From NCBI GenBank assembly GCA_002337455.1, contig DDGC01000001.1, forward strand, positions 353-22,903: DNA of 22,551 nt, read 5' to 3'. A model generated the notes under the pieces. It was not told the origin of the DNA, ran no database searches, and saw only the letters and a list, made by a program, of their open reading frames with translations. This DNA comes from Rhizobiales bacterium UBA1912 (lineage in GTDB: Bacteria; Pseudomonadota; Alphaproteobacteria; Rhizobiales; Devosiaceae). This document shows positions 1 through 8,840 of the stretch, piece by piece (the stretch's first letter is position 1; each line of letters begins with the position of its first letter). Both the position numbers and the translations under genes were made by a program.

Positions 1-15
1 CTGCCGGGTACTGGG

Positions 16-50
16 TCCCGGGTCTTGGCCCGGGATGACGGTGGTTGGGG
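16..50. repeat. REP-like GC palindrome, copy 1
   Basis: A perfect 7-bp inverted repeat, TCCCGGG (16-22) and CCCGGGA (29-35), encloses a 6-nt loop. It is followed by TGACGGTGGTTGGGG. A second copy with the same arms-plus-tail design lies at 17307-17340. It sits just past the 3' end of the LacI-family gene, the usual place for such extragenic palindromes. Short palindromes of the CCCGGG...CCCGGG-TGAC type are, from general knowledge, common between genes in alphaproteobacteria. It may also help end transcription. Confidence 0.6.
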
Positions 51-82
51 GGAGGGGTTGGGGGACAGCTTCGGCGTGGCGG

Positions 83-1102
83 TCAGGTGATGCGGGTAAC
101 CGACTCGCGGGGGACGAGGTGGACGGGCAATTCGATGATGGGAAGATCGGACTTTGTGCGGGCTTCGATGATGTCGAGGACCAGGTTCATGGCGTGGCGG
201 CCCATTTCTTCCTTGGGCTGGTGCACTGTGGACAGGCCCGGAACGTATGTATCGGCCAGCACGATATCGTCGAACCCCATGACCGAAAGATCGCCGGGCA
301 CCGAGATGCCGTAGCGGTGAAGCTGGGAGATGAACCCCATGGCCGCCTCGTCATTGGCGCAGAAAACGGCGGTGGGGCGGTCCTTGAGCGAAAGGAAGCT
401 CTGGGCGGCGGCGCGCCCGCCGATGGCCGAAAAGCCGCCTTCGAAAAACCATGTGTCATTGATGGCGACACCGGCTTCGGTCAGCGCCCGGCGCAACCCG
501 TTGGCGCGGGCGCGGCGCACGGGGGTGCGGTGGGGGCCATAGGCGTGGCCGATGCGGGTGTGGCCCATTTCAATGAGGTGCCGGCCGGCGATATAGCCGG
601 CCCGTTCATTGTCGATGAGGATATGGGGCACGCGCATATAACCGCGTTCCTCGCTCATGGCGACGATGGGCGGGGTGCCCGAATAGAGCTGTTGCAGCAG
701 CGACAGATCGTGATCGGCGATTTCGTGGCCCGAGAGGATGATGACGCCATCGACCTTGGCGTTGCGCAAATTGGACAGGATCAGATCCTGGGTGCCGCCG
801 GGGCTGGGATTGGCAATGATCGTGGAATAGGACGAGGCTTCGGCCCGGCGCTGGACGCCGCGGAAGATTTCCGAATAGTAGATATTGCCGATATCGTTGG
901 CGACGACCAGCACGGTGTTGGCGCGCTGCTTTTTGAAATTGCGCGCGGTTTCCGATTGCACATAGTGGAGCGCGTCAACGGCCTCCTGCACCTTGCGGCG
1001 GGTCTTTTCGGTAACGGTTTCGGGCGCGTTGATGGCCCGTGACACAGTTGCCGTCGACACGCCGGCCTGGCGCGCCACGTCTCCAATGGATGGTCTTTTC
1101 AC
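83..1102 (-). CDS. LacI-family transcriptional regulator
   Basis: A 339-aa DNA-binding regulator of the LacI/GalR family. The N-terminus (residues 2-25, KRPSIGDVARQAGVSTATVS onward) is the classic LacI helix-turn-helix. The rest is the periplasmic-binding-protein-like sugar-sensing domain, ending in the usual LVPRESVTR segment. The reading frame extends upstream to 1222, but I place the start at the GTG at 1102: this gives the normal family length, starts right at the HTH, and has a GGGGCA-type ribosome site ahead of it. It diverges from a small secreted-protein gene. No sugar-uptake or catabolic genes lie on the visible side, so its target operon is probably left of the window and its inducer cannot be named. 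Confidence 0.92.
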   Translation of the reverse strand: MKRPSIGDVARQAGVSTATVSRAINAPETVTEKTRRKVQEAVDALHYVQSETARNFKKQRANTVLVVANDIGNIYYSEIFRGVQRRAEASSYSTIIANPSPGGTQDLILSNLRNAKVDGVIILSGHEIADHDLSLLQQLYSGTPPIVAMSEERGYMRVPHILIDNERAGYIAGRHLIEMGHTRIGHAYGPHRTPVRRARANGLRRALTEAGVAINDTWFFEGGFSAIGGRAAAQSFLSLKDRPTAVFCANDEAAMGFISQLHRYGISVPGDLSVMGFDDIVLADTYVPGLSTVHQPKEEMGRHAMNLVLDIIEARTKSDLPIIELPVHLVPRESVTRIT

Positions 1103-1126
1103 TTGCCCCTGCCCCAAGCGCCGGTT

Positions 1127-1156
1127 TTGTGGCCATTGTTTACGCCAATTGTGGCC
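1127..1156. promoter_or_regulatory. possible operator in the lacI-family divergent region
   Basis: The 120-bp region between the LacI-family gene and the divergent small gene holds a direct repeat, TTGTGGCC at 1127-1134 and 1149-1156. Between the copies is an imperfect inverted repeat, ATTG (1135-1138) and CAAT (1146-1149), around a central TTTACGC. LacI-family operators are usually short palindromes of this size, so autoregulation is plausible. This is pattern reading only. Confidence 0.25.
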
Positions 1157-1222
1157 GGAGCGGAACCATGGCAGCCCAGAGATGGCTTGCGAAAGCCACA
1201 ATCGGTGGGCAATCATCGCCAA

Positions 1223-1714
1223 ATGTTGCGCTCATTTGTCCTCGCCATTGCCGTTTTTTCCAGCGTTTCCGGCAGCTTGCCGGCGGCGGACTGGACACGC
1301 TATGTCAATCCGCGATTCGGGGCGGCTGTCGATGTTCCGGCAGATTTCGCCGCCGATGGTCCGGCCCAGGTGGCCGGCGAAGGCAAACGGTTTCGCGCAT
1401 CGAACGGGCGCGCGGTGATTACCGTATGGGGCGGTCCGAGCCAGGGCGCCGATTTTCTGACCGAAATGGGTCGCCGGATCGGGGCGGAAGAGGACGAGGG
1501 CTGGGCGATCACCTATCGCTCGGAAACCCCCGATTGGGCCGCGTGGGGCGGAACGCGGGGCGGGCACGTCTTTTATGCCAAGACCATTCTGGTCTGTAAC
1601 GGGCGGCAGACCGCCAATGTGCGGCTCGACTATCCGGCGATGGACGTGCCGGGGTTCGACGCCGTGGTCAACCGGCTGGGGCAGAGTCTGGGCCAGGACG
1701 GGGCGTGCTTTTAG
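1223..1714 (+). CDS. secreted hypothetical protein
   Basis: A 163-aa protein I cannot assign to a named family. The chosen start (ATG at 1223) gives a typical signal peptide: MLRS, a hydrophobic stretch FVLAIAVFSSVSGS, then a likely cleavage after residue 21 (LPAA-D). The longer frame from 1103 would bury this signal and was rejected. The mature part begins WTRYVNPRFG and has two cysteines near the C-terminus (in ILVCNG and in the final GACF) that could form a disulfide in the periplasm. The ribosome site is weak. It diverges from the LacI-family gene and is followed, 98 bp on, by the DUF4282-like gene. The function is unknown. Confidence 0.75.
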   Translation: MLRSFVLAIAVFSSVSGSLPAADWTRYVNPRFGAAVDVPADFAADGPAQVAGEGKRFRASNGRAVITVWGGPSQGADFLTEMGRRIGAEEDEGWAITYRSETPDWAAWGGTRGGHVFYAKTILVCNGRQTANVRLDYPAMDVPGFDAVVNRLGQSLGQDGACF

Positions 1715-1812
1715 GTTGTGCCGGGCCGAAATATTAACCCGCTATTGGTTGTTCCAAGTCAAGAATGGATGGCACCCGTTCGCATTCGCGCCGGGCAAGT
1801 GTGGGGACTTTT

Positions 1813-2097
1813 ATGCTGAAATCATTCTTTTCTTTCGACACTTTCGTTTTTCCCAAGATCGTCACGATCATCTACTGGATCGGGATCGCGGTGATCGTCA
1901 TTGGGACTCTGGGCTCACTTTTGACTGTTATGAGTAATCCGTACAGTTCAGGCATGGGCGTTTTCGGGGCACTGGCCATTCTTGTTGGCGGCGCTGTCGG
2001 GATCGTGGCATGGCGTCTGGTGGTCGAATTCTGGCTGGTGATCTTTTCCATCCGCGATCTATTACGCGACATTCGCGATCAGGGCCGGGGCGTATAG
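1813..2097 (+). CDS. DUF4282-like small membrane protein
   Basis: A 94-aa inner-membrane protein with two predicted transmembrane helices, around residues 16-38 (VTIIYWIGIAVIVIGTLGSL) and 48-70 (FGALAILVGGAVGIVAWRLV). The opening FFSFDTFVFPKIV and the ending RLVVEFWLVIFSIRDLL fit the DUF4282 pattern, which has no known function. The ATG at 1813 follows a GGGGA ribosome site. An upstream in-frame ATG at 1765 would add a basic, non-hydrophobic tail and is less likely. It is convergent with cobO, only 11 bp away. Confidence 0.8.
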   Translation: MLKSFFSFDTFVFPKIVTIIYWIGIAVIVIGTLGSLLTVMSNPYSSGMGVFGALAILVGGAVGIVAWRLVVEFWLVIFSIRDLLRDIRDQGRGV

Positions 2098-2103
2098 CCC
2101 CGG
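2085..2103. terminator. hairpin between convergent genes
   Basis: A perfect 7-bp stem, CCGGGGC (2085-2091) and GCCCCGG (2097-2103), has loop GTATA. It covers the stop codon of the DUF4282-like gene in the 11-bp gap before the end of cobO on the other strand. It could end transcription in both directions, but no clear T-tract follows on either strand. Confidence 0.35.
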
Positions 2104-2108
2104 ACCGT

Positions 2109-2753
2109 TCAAAACTCGATCCCGGCCTGGGCCTTGATGCCCTGTTCGCGGAAGGGGTGTTTGATCTGGGTCATTTCGGTGACCAGGTCGGCGATTTCGA
2201 CAAGCTCGTCCTTGGCGTTGCGGCCGGTGACGATGACGTGCTTGTCGACGGGGCGGGATTTGAGGGTTTCGATCACTTCATCGAGCGGCAGGTAGTCGTA
2301 GCGCAGGCAGATGTTGAGCTCGTCGAGCAGGACCATCTGATAGTCGGGATCGGCGATCAGTTCCTTCGCCCGGTCCCAGGCCTGGCGGGCGGCGGCCAGA
2401 TCGCGCTGGCGGTCCTGGGTTTCCCAGGTAAAGCCATCGCCCATGGCGTTGATCGAGACCTGATCGGGGAAATGCTCGAGGATGTCGCGCTCGCCGGTGT
2501 GCCATTTGCCTTTCACGAACTGGACGATGCCGATTTTAAAGCCGTGGGCGATGCCGCGGAACACCATGCCGAAAGCGGCGGTGGATTTGCCCTTGCCCTT
2601 GCCGGTGTGGACGATGAGCAGGCCCTTTTCATTGGCGTTGGCCTCGACCAGCTTGTCGCGGGCCGCCTTTTTCTTTTTCATCTTTTCGGCGTGATAGGCG
2701 TCGCGCTCCGCCTCGGACATGAGGTCGGTCTTTTTGGGCTGGCGTTCGGTCAT
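2109..2753 (-). CDS. cobO: cob(I)yrinic acid a,c-diamide adenosyltransferase
   Basis: A 214-aa CobO/BtuR-family adenosyltransferase, which attaches the 5'-deoxyadenosyl group of ATP to the reduced cobalt of the corrinoid in the cytosol. The diagnostic P-loop GKGKGKST is at residues 51-58, followed by AAFGMVFRG. The later LLDELNICLRYDYL motif is the family's conserved DELN segment. The N-terminal 40 residues are charged and lysine-rich. The start codon overlaps the cobN stop as ATGA (2753-2750), so the two are translationally coupled. It is the last gene of the riboswitch-led cobW operon and catalyses the step after cobalt insertion. Confidence 0.96.
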   Translation of the reverse strand: MTERQPKKTDLMSEAERDAYHAEKMKKKKAARDKLVEANANEKGLLIVHTGKGKGKSTAAFGMVFRGIAHGFKIGIVQFVKGKWHTGERDILEHFPDQVSINAMGDGFTWETQDRQRDLAAARQAWDRAKELIADPDYQMVLLDELNICLRYDYLPLDEVIETLKSRPVDKHVIVTGRNAKDELVEIADLVTEMTQIKHPFREQGIKAQAGIEF

Positions 2754-5700
2754 GTCTCGTCCTCGAGATAGGCGTAGGCGGAATTGGAGCGGGGGGTCCA
2801 GAAGCCGCGGGTGCGGGCTTCGGAAAACTTTTCGATCAGCTCGTCATAGCCGAAGCGGTTGGCGGCGATGAGGAAATCGCGGGTGGCATCGTCCTCGATG
2901 AAGGCGGCAAAGGCCATGTCGAAATGGTGGGATTTGACCGCGCCCGTGGTGGCGGCAAAGCCGAACATGAAATCGACCGTCGCGATGATTTCGAAGGCGC
3001 CGCGATAGGAATGGCGCTTCATGGCATCGATCCATTTGGGATTGACGACCCGGGCGCGCATCACCCGGGCGATTTCTTCCTCGAGCGTGCGCACTTTTGG
3101 CGTTTCGGGGCGGGAGGTGTCGAGGTGGTAGGCGGCGGGCTTGTGGCCGGAAAGGGTTTCGACGGCGGCGGAAAGGCCGCCTTCGAACTGATAATACTGG
3201 TCGGAATCGAGCAGATCGTGCTCGGCATTGTCCTGAACGTGGACGACGGCATCAGCCGATTTCAGGCGCGCGGCGAACAGCGTTTTTTCGGGCACGCCTT
3301 CAGTGCGGGCGCCATAGGCATATTGTCCGGTGGCGAGGACGGCTTCGGCAAGGTCGGATTTTTCGGCCCATTTTCCGGTCTCGACCAGCTTGCCAAGACC
3401 GGTGCCATAGCCGCCGGGCGCGGCGCCGAAAATGCGGTGGCCGGCGCGCAAACCCGCTTCGTCCTGTGTGGCGCCTTGTTCCATCATGGCCAGGGCGTCG
3501 GTGCGCATGCGGGCGGCGATGGGGTTGTCCTCGATGGGTTCGTCGAGCGCTCCGATGGCGCGGATGGCACGGTCGAAGAGAGCAATCTGGGCGGGGAAGG
3601 CATCGCGGAACAGGCCGGAGATGCGCAGGGTGACATCGACACGGGGGCGGCCGAGTTTGGCGAGCGGGATGATCTCATAGCCCGAGACGGTGAGGGACGC
3701 GCCCTGCCAAACGGGTTTGGCGCCGATGAGGGCCAGCGCCTGGGCGATGTCGTCGCCGCCAGTGCGCATGTTTGCGGTGCCCCAGACACTCATGGCGAGC
3801 GAAGTGAGCCAGAGGCCATGATCCTGATAGTGGCGTTTGAGGAGATTTTCGGCGGCCTTGCTGCCCAGAGCCCAGGCGGTCTGGGTGGGGATGGCGCGGT
3901 TATCGACCGAATAGAAATTGCGCCCGGTGGGGAGGGTATCGACCCGGCCCCTTGTGGGGGCACCCGAAGGGCCGGGGGCGACGAATTTTCCCGCAAGGCC
4001 ATCGAGGAGCGATTTGATCTCGTTGGGGCCCGATGCGGCCAAGCGCGGGCGGATCAGTGTTTCGATTGTCTCTAGGACGGCGGCTGTGGCGCTCCAGGCC
4101 GGATCGGGGGCGCGGCCGGTGACGAGATCGGCGGCGAGGGCCTCGAGGCGGTCTATGGTATCGCCGTTGGAGCGCCAGAGGCCGGGCGTATCGAGCGCCT
4201 CGGGTTTTGGGCCGGTCCAGGGGGCGGCAAGATCGAGCGAGAGGGGATCGATGCCGAGTTTGAGATCGTCGGCCAGGGCGCGGATCAATGAAGCATCGCC
4301 CCCCTGCCCTTGCCCGCGCGGGACGCGGGCGAAGGCGACGAGCAGATCGCGCTCGAATGTGCCGGTGGGCGATTGACCGAAGATGTGCAGGCCGTCGCGG
4401 ATCTGGGCCTCTTTCAACTCGCAGAGGAAATTGTCGATCTGGTTGAGGGCTTCGGTTTCATCGTCGGGCAGGCGCAGATCGAGATCGAGGCGGACGTCGC
4501 GGGTGAAATCGAGGATCTTGCGTTTGAGGCTTTCAAGCCGGCGCTGGTCCATGCCCAAAGCGGCGTAATATTCGTCGAGCAGGGCTTCGAGGTCTTTCAG
4601 CGGCCCATAGGTTTCGGCGCGTGTCAAAGGCGGGACCAGATGGTCGATGATGGTGGCGCCGGTGCGGCGCTTGGCCTGGGTGCCCTCGCCCGGATCGTTG
4701 ACGATGAAGGGATAGAAATGGGGGAGCTGGCCCCAGAGGACTGAGGGGTAGGATTCGGAATCGAGGGCATTGGCCTTGCCGGGCAGCCATTCGAGATTGC
4801 CGTGCTTGCCATTGTGGATCAGCGCGTCGATGCCAAAGGCGTGGCGCAGCCAGAGATAGGAGGCGATATAGGCGTGAGGCGGCACGAGATTGGGATCGTG
4901 GAAGCTGATCTCCTCAGCCACATCGTAGGCGCGGGCCGGCTGGAGCAGGATGGCGATGTTGCCGAAGATTTTTATGGGCAGATGGAAGGCGTTGCCGCGC
5001 ACGAAAGGGTCGGCCTCGGGGGCGCCCCAGCGGGCGGGGACGTCCTCGCGGATGCAGGGGTGGAGGGCGTCGAGCCAAGCCTTGTAAGTTTCGAGCGGAA
5101 GGATGGCGTCGGAGGTGCCGTGTTGCGGGCGGGCATTGGTGGGGCCGGTCTGGAGGTGCTCGATAAGGGCGGTGCCCGACGGCGGAACAGGCGAAATATC
5201 ATAGCCCGTTTCAGCGAGGGTTTTGAGAATCTCGACGCTCGATTGGGGGGCGTCATATCCGACGCCGTTGGCGAGGCGGCCATCCTTTAGGGGGTAATTG
5301 GCGAGGACGAGGGCGATCTTGCGCCCGGCGGGCGATTTGGCGCGCAGGCGGGCGTAGCTCCGGGCGAGGTCGGTGGCGCGGGCGATGCCGTCGGGTTCGG
5401 GGGTGAAGGCGGTGAGCGGGCATTGGGTGCGCTCGTGCCAGACCGCTTCGGCCTTGTGGCCAACAATCAGCGCGCCGACGCGGCCATCGATTTCGGGCAG
5501 GACCACCTGCATGGCGAGGTCCTTGGAGGTCAAACCGCGCGGATCGGCTTCCCACATGATAAGCGGACGCGAGCCCTGGACGAGCTGGATGACCGGCGCG
5601 TCGGTCAGCGCGAAGGGGTTTTTCTCGGGGGCGAGGTCGTTGATGCCCAGGGCGAAGCCGGTGAGGTTGAGAATCGCGGCGGGCTGGATATCGCCCAAGG

Positions 5701-6469
5701 CCTGGCGCACGAACGCGGCGCATTCGGGCGATTTCAGCGAGGAGATGACGATGGGGACCGGCGCAAGGCCCTGACGTTCCAGCCCGCTTGTCAGTGCTTC
5801 GAGGGTCGCTGTGCCCGATCCTTCGAGCACGGCGCGGTAAAACAGGATGGGCACATGGGCCGGCTTTTTGTGCGGTGTGTCGATTGGTTCGGGACAGACA
5901 CCGCGCGCCGGCGCGCTGACGATGCCGCGTTGGCGATCCCAGAAGCCGAAGGCGGGGAAGGGATCGGGGGCATGGGCGATGGGATTGCCCGCAGCGAGGG
6001 CGCGGAAGGCCGAGAGGATCGCGTCCGCATTGTCCGGCCCGCCGGTCAGAAACAGTTTGTGCAGGGCATGCCAATCGGCGTCCGCGATGGTCGAGCGGGC
6101 CAAAAGGATCGGATCGGGGGTGGCGTCGCCGGGGAGGAAAGCCAGAGGAATCGATTTTTGCCGGGCCAGCATTTCGATTTCATCGCAGCCATAGGGCCAA
6201 TAGGCCGCGCCGCCGATCAGGCGAATAACGATCAGTTTGGAATGAGCAAGGGTATCCTGGCACCAGAGGTCGACCGAGAAATTGTGGGTCAGCCGCATGA
6301 GGTTGGCCAGCCGCAAGCCGTCCTCGCCAGCCCTATCGGCGGCGGCGGCCAGCATGGCCAGTTCGCTATCGGCTGAGGAGCCAAAGGCAAAATCGCCCGG
6401 GGTCTGGGCAAGATCGATGGCCTCGCCCTCCTGCTGGAGGGCGCCGGCCTGGGCGGCAAGCAGATGCAT
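2750..6469 (-). CDS. cobN: aerobic cobaltochelatase, subunit CobN
   Basis: A 1239-aa large subunit of the ATP-dependent cobaltochelatase CobNST. It inserts Co2+ into hydrogenobyrinic acid a,c-diamide in the oxygen-dependent B12 pathway. The length matches the family (about 1250-1280 aa). The MHLLAAQ start and the central HNGKHGNLEWLPGKA motif (about residues 553-568), shared with BchH/ChlH-type chelatases, identify it. I use the ATG at 6469, preceded by GAGGAG (6475-6480); a TTG one codon upstream is unlikely to be used. The ATG shares its A with the TGA of the upstream nuclease-fold gene (TGATG), and its own stop overlaps cobO. The partner subunits CobS and CobT are not in the window, as is common. 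Confidence 0.97.
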   Translation of the reverse strand: MHLLAAQAGALQQEGEAIDLAQTPGDFAFGSSADSELAMLAAAADRAGEDGLRLANLMRLTHNFSVDLWCQDTLAHSKLIVIRLIGGAAYWPYGCDEIEMLARQKSIPLAFLPGDATPDPILLARSTIADADWHALHKLFLTGGPDNADAILSAFRALAAGNPIAHAPDPFPAFGFWDRQRGIVSAPARGVCPEPIDTPHKKPAHVPILFYRAVLEGSGTATLEALTSGLERQGLAPVPIVISSLKSPECAAFVRQALGDIQPAAILNLTGFALGINDLAPEKNPFALTDAPVIQLVQGSRPLIMWEADPRGLTSKDLAMQVVLPEIDGRVGALIVGHKAEAVWHERTQCPLTAFTPEPDGIARATDLARSYARLRAKSPAGRKIALVLANYPLKDGRLANGVGYDAPQSSVEILKTLAETGYDISPVPPSGTALIEHLQTGPTNARPQHGTSDAILPLETYKAWLDALHPCIREDVPARWGAPEADPFVRGNAFHLPIKIFGNIAILLQPARAYDVAEEISFHDPNLVPPHAYIASYLWLRHAFGIDALIHNGKHGNLEWLPGKANALDSESYPSVLWGQLPHFYPFIVNDPGEGTQAKRRTGATIIDHLVPPLTRAETYGPLKDLEALLDEYYAALGMDQRRLESLKRKILDFTRDVRLDLDLRLPDDETEALNQIDNFLCELKEAQIRDGLHIFGQSPTGTFERDLLVAFARVPRGQGQGGDASLIRALADDLKLGIDPLSLDLAAPWTGPKPEALDTPGLWRSNGDTIDRLEALAADLVTGRAPDPAWSATAAVLETIETLIRPRLAASGPNEIKSLLDGLAGKFVAPGPSGAPTRGRVDTLPTGRNFYSVDNRAIPTQTAWALGSKAAENLLKRHYQDHGLWLTSLAMSVWGTANMRTGGDDIAQALALIGAKPVWQGASLTVSGYEIIPLAKLGRPRVDVTLRISGLFRDAFPAQIALFDRAIRAIGALDEPIEDNPIAARMRTDALAMMEQGATQDEAGLRAGHRIFGAAPGGYGTGLGKLVETGKWAEKSDLAEAVLATGQYAYGARTEGVPEKTLFAARLKSADAVVHVQDNAEHDLLDSDQYYQFEGGLSAAVETLSGHKPAAYHLDTSRPETPKVRTLEEEIARVMRARVVNPKWIDAMKRHSYRGAFEIIATVDFMFGFAATTGAVKSHHFDMAFAAFIEDDATRDFLIAANRFGYDELIEKFSEARTRGFWTPRSNSAYAYLEDET

Positions 6470-7500
6470 CAATTCTCCTCTACGCGGGCGGGCTGGAGCT
6501 GGAAAATGGCCCGCCCAATGCCATGGTCGGTCGTGCCGGTCTCTTTGTGATCGTCGTCGTTGAGATGATCGTTGAAAATATCGAGGCCCTGGAACGACCA
6601 GACGCGCTGGCGCGAATTGTCGTAGAACTCCTGGCTGACCAGAATGTGGTCGAGCGAGGTGCGCTCGTTTTGATAAATATGGGTGTAATAGACGTCGCGG
6701 GTCGAGCGGTATTGCTGGAGGGTCTGGGCGGTATAGAGCGAAGCATCGCCCCCGCCGGCCGACAGACCGAGCAGGTAGCGAGGCTGGCCGGTCAGAACGT
6801 TGGCGGTGTTGGAAAGCGTTTCGTCGTTGATGTCGCCCAGAACGATCACCGGGATATCGGTGCCGCGCATGCGGTCGATCAGCATCATGCGCAGCGCGGC
6901 CGCTTCTGCCGTGCGGCGAATGGTGGAAATGGCATAGCCGAGCGCCTGGGCATAGCGCGAATGTGTGTCGCGATCGTACCAGTCCTCACGATAGATTTGC
7001 GTGGGCGATTTCGATTTGAGATGGCAGACATAGACCGCGATGGGGGAGCGGTCTTCGACCGGCTGCACCATGAAATGGAGCACCGGGCGCGAAAAGCTGT
7101 CGATGGCCACGTCGATTTCGGGGGTCTGGGGATCGTCGCCCTGGCTTTCGAGACGGAAATCGGGCGGGAAATCGGCGATCCATTGCGGCTCGCCCACCAG
7201 CCAGTCCGAACGCACGGCGGCGGCGCAGACGATGCCCTGCCCTTCGTGGCCCTCGGGCACGAGCGCGGTGTGGGTCTGATCAAGGCCCGCGGCCATGAGC
7301 GCATCATCGAGGGCGCCGATGTGCCAGAGCTCCTGGAAGCCCATGACATCGGCGCGCATGACATCGAGTGCGGCGCCGAGCCAGGCGATCTTCCGGTCGT
7401 ATTGCGCTCCCGTCCAGCCATCGCCGGTATAGATGGGAAGACCGGGGCGGTTGAGGTTGTAGAGATTGCAGGTGGTAAAGCTTATGCGTTCGCGTGCCAT
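6469..7500 (-). CDS. endonuclease/exonuclease/phosphatase-family protein
   Basis: A 343-aa cytosolic protein of the EEP superfamily (DNase I, exonuclease III and inositol phosphatase fold). The expected catalytic and Mg2+ residues are visible in order: N12 in CNLYNL, E57 in FQEL, GDIND at 222-226, SLDHIL with D284/H285, and TDHG at 324-327. No signal peptide is seen. The ATG at 7500 follows AGGAG. The frame continues upstream 15 codons but has no better start. It lies 90 bp after cobW and is coupled to cobN by TGATG, so it is part of the cobalamin operon. Its substrate is unknown: it may cleave nucleic acid or a phosphoester related to nucleotide-loop chemistry. A B12 role is inference from position only. 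Confidence 0.9.
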   Translation of the reverse strand: MARERISFTTCNLYNLNRPGLPIYTGDGWTGAQYDRKIAWLGAALDVMRADVMGFQELWHIGALDDALMAAGLDQTHTALVPEGHEGQGIVCAAAVRSDWLVGEPQWIADFPPDFRLESQGDDPQTPEIDVAIDSFSRPVLHFMVQPVEDRSPIAVYVCHLKSKSPTQIYREDWYDRDTHSRYAQALGYAISTIRRTAEAAALRMMLIDRMRGTDIPVIVLGDINDETLSNTANVLTGQPRYLLGLSAGGGDASLYTAQTLQQYRSTRDVYYTHIYQNERTSLDHILVSQEFYDNSRQRVWSFQGLDIFNDHLNDDDHKETGTTDHGIGRAIFQLQPARVEEN

Positions 7501-7521
7501 GGTGAACTCCTGCCGGTTGAT

Positions 7522-7548
7522 GGTGTGGGTGCGCCGGGCACCCACACC
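7522..7548. other. perfect hairpin between cobW and the nuclease-fold gene
   Basis: A perfect 11-bp inverted repeat, GGTGTGGGTGC (7522-7532) and GCACCCACACC (7538-7548), has a 5-nt loop. It occupies the 90-bp gap between cobW and the next gene. In the direction of the operon (minus) it is not followed by a T-tract, so it looks more like a transcript-processing or stabilising element than a full terminator. On the plus strand it is followed by GATTTT. Confidence 0.5.
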
Positions 7549-7590
7549 GATTTTACCCGATCGATTGGCGCGCTTGCATGACGGTCGGGC

Positions 7591-8643
7591 CTACGCCGCC
7601 TCGGCCATCTTTTTCAGGCTCGCTTCAATCGCATCGCGGGCCAGGGGGCTTTCGCCGATGACGACGAGGCGGGTTTCGCGGGTTTCGCCCTCTTGCCAGT
7701 CGCGGTCGAAATAGGCGTTGACGCGGGGGCCGACGGCCTGGATGGCGAGGCGGGCGCGGGCGCCGGGGATGGCGGCGAAGCCTTTCAACCGCAAAACGTC
7801 ATGGGTGGCGATGGTATCGGCGATGGCGGTGAGGAGCTGATCGCGGCCGGGGCCGGACGGGATGGTGAGCGAAAACGAATCGAAATCGTCGTGCTCATGG
7901 CCCTCGCCGTCATGCTCAAGCTCGTGATGGCTTTCGCGGCCTGCCAGATTGTCCTCTGTGGACATGCCAAGACCGAGAAGCGCGATTGTATCGACGTGGC
8001 CGTTGGCGGCGCGCACGATCTGGGTGCCCTTGCGCATGTGTTTTTTGAGTTCTGACTCCACCGCTTCGAGGGCGGCGGGATCGACCAAATCGGTCTTGTT
8101 GAGAACGATCATGTCGGCGGCGACCATCTGGTCTTCGAAGAGTTCGCCGAGCGGGGTTTCGTGATCGAGCATTTCATCGAGCCGGCGCTGGGCGTCGACG
8201 GCCTCTTCATTGGCGGCAAAGCGGCCTTCGGCGAGGGCTGCGGCATCGGCGACGGTGACGACGCCATCGATTGTGACTTCGGCCTTGATCTCGGGCCAGT
8301 TGAAGGCGCGGATCAGGGGCTGGGGGAGCGCCAGGCCGGAGGTTTCGATGACGATATGATCGGGGCGGTCGGGACGGGCCAGAATCGCCTTCATGGTGGG
8401 AATGAAGTCATCGGCAACGGTGCAGCAGATGCAGCCATTGGCGAGTTCGATCATATCTTCTTCGCGGCAGGTTTCATCGCCGCAGCCGGCCAGGACGTCC
8501 TTATCGACACCGATATCGCCGAACTCGTTGATGATGAGCGCGATGCGCTTGCCCTTGGCGTGGGCGAGCAGATGGCGGACCAGCGTCGTCTTGCCGGCAC
8601 CGAGAAAGCCCGTGATGACGGTGGTTGGGATTTTCGAGGTCAT
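7591..8643 (-). CDS. cobW: CobW, COG0523 G3E-family GTPase of cobalamin synthesis
   Basis: A 350-aa GTP-dependent metallochaperone thought to deliver Co2+ for cobalt insertion by CobNST. Walker A GFLGAGKT is at 12-19, the metal-binding CICC motif at 71-74, the ETSG segment at 100-103 and the guanine-recognition NKTD at 182-185. A histidine-rich spacer (H239, H240, H244, H249, H251) precedes the CobW C-terminal domain. The ATG at 8643 has GGAGG upstream; the longer frame to 8718 was rejected. As first gene after the cobalamin riboswitch and in one operon with cobN and cobO, it is assigned as CobW rather than a zinc paralogue. A second COG0523 protein, at 11501-12709, belongs to the zinc cluster. 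Confidence 0.95.
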   Translation of the reverse strand: MTSKIPTTVITGFLGAGKTTLVRHLLAHAKGKRIALIINEFGDIGVDKDVLAGCGDETCREEDMIELANGCICCTVADDFIPTMKAILARPDRPDHIVIETSGLALPQPLIRAFNWPEIKAEVTIDGVVTVADAAALAEGRFAANEEAVDAQRRLDEMLDHETPLGELFEDQMVAADMIVLNKTDLVDPAALEAVESELKKHMRKGTQIVRAANGHVDTIALLGLGMSTEDNLAGRESHHELEHDGEGHEHDDFDSFSLTIPSGPGRDQLLTAIADTIATHDVLRLKGFAAIPGARARLAIQAVGPRVNAYFDRDWQEGETRETRLVVIGESPLARDAIEASLKKMAEAA

Positions 8644-8771
8644 GGGGTCCTCCATGGGACGCGGGAAACAAAAATTATCTGCAGGAAGGGACGACCGCAC
8701 AGAGGGCGGCGGGGCCAAGGGCGCAGCGCGGCTGTCGCCTTAACATGTCCTATGCCAATCCGGCTCCTGCC

Positions 8772-8840
8772 CTAACGGGCACGGGGCGGGTCGCAAAGAA
8801 CGGATCGCGGGCCAGCCGCGGGGAAACTTCTTTTTGTCAC
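8772..8840 (-). CDS. possible 22-aa leader peptide between riboswitch and cobW
   Basis: A GTG-started 22-codon frame, beginning MTKRSFPAAGPR if read with Met, ends in TAG. A strong GGAGGG (8848-8853) sits 7 nt before the GTG, a better site than many real genes here have. The SD lies in the loop of a small hairpin formed by GCACAC and GTGTTGC. It begins about 50 nt after the riboswitch and ends about 130 nt before cobW. No known leader peptide was recognised, so it may be chance. Confidence 0.3.
   Translation of the reverse strand: MTKRSFPAAGPRSVLCDPPRAR

Noticed and set aside
2924..4075. Long plus-strand open frame inside cobN
   Set aside because: It is the antisense shadow of cobN, caused by high-GC codon use. 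The protein is low-complexity Gly/Asp-rich with no recognisable domain and no ribosome site.
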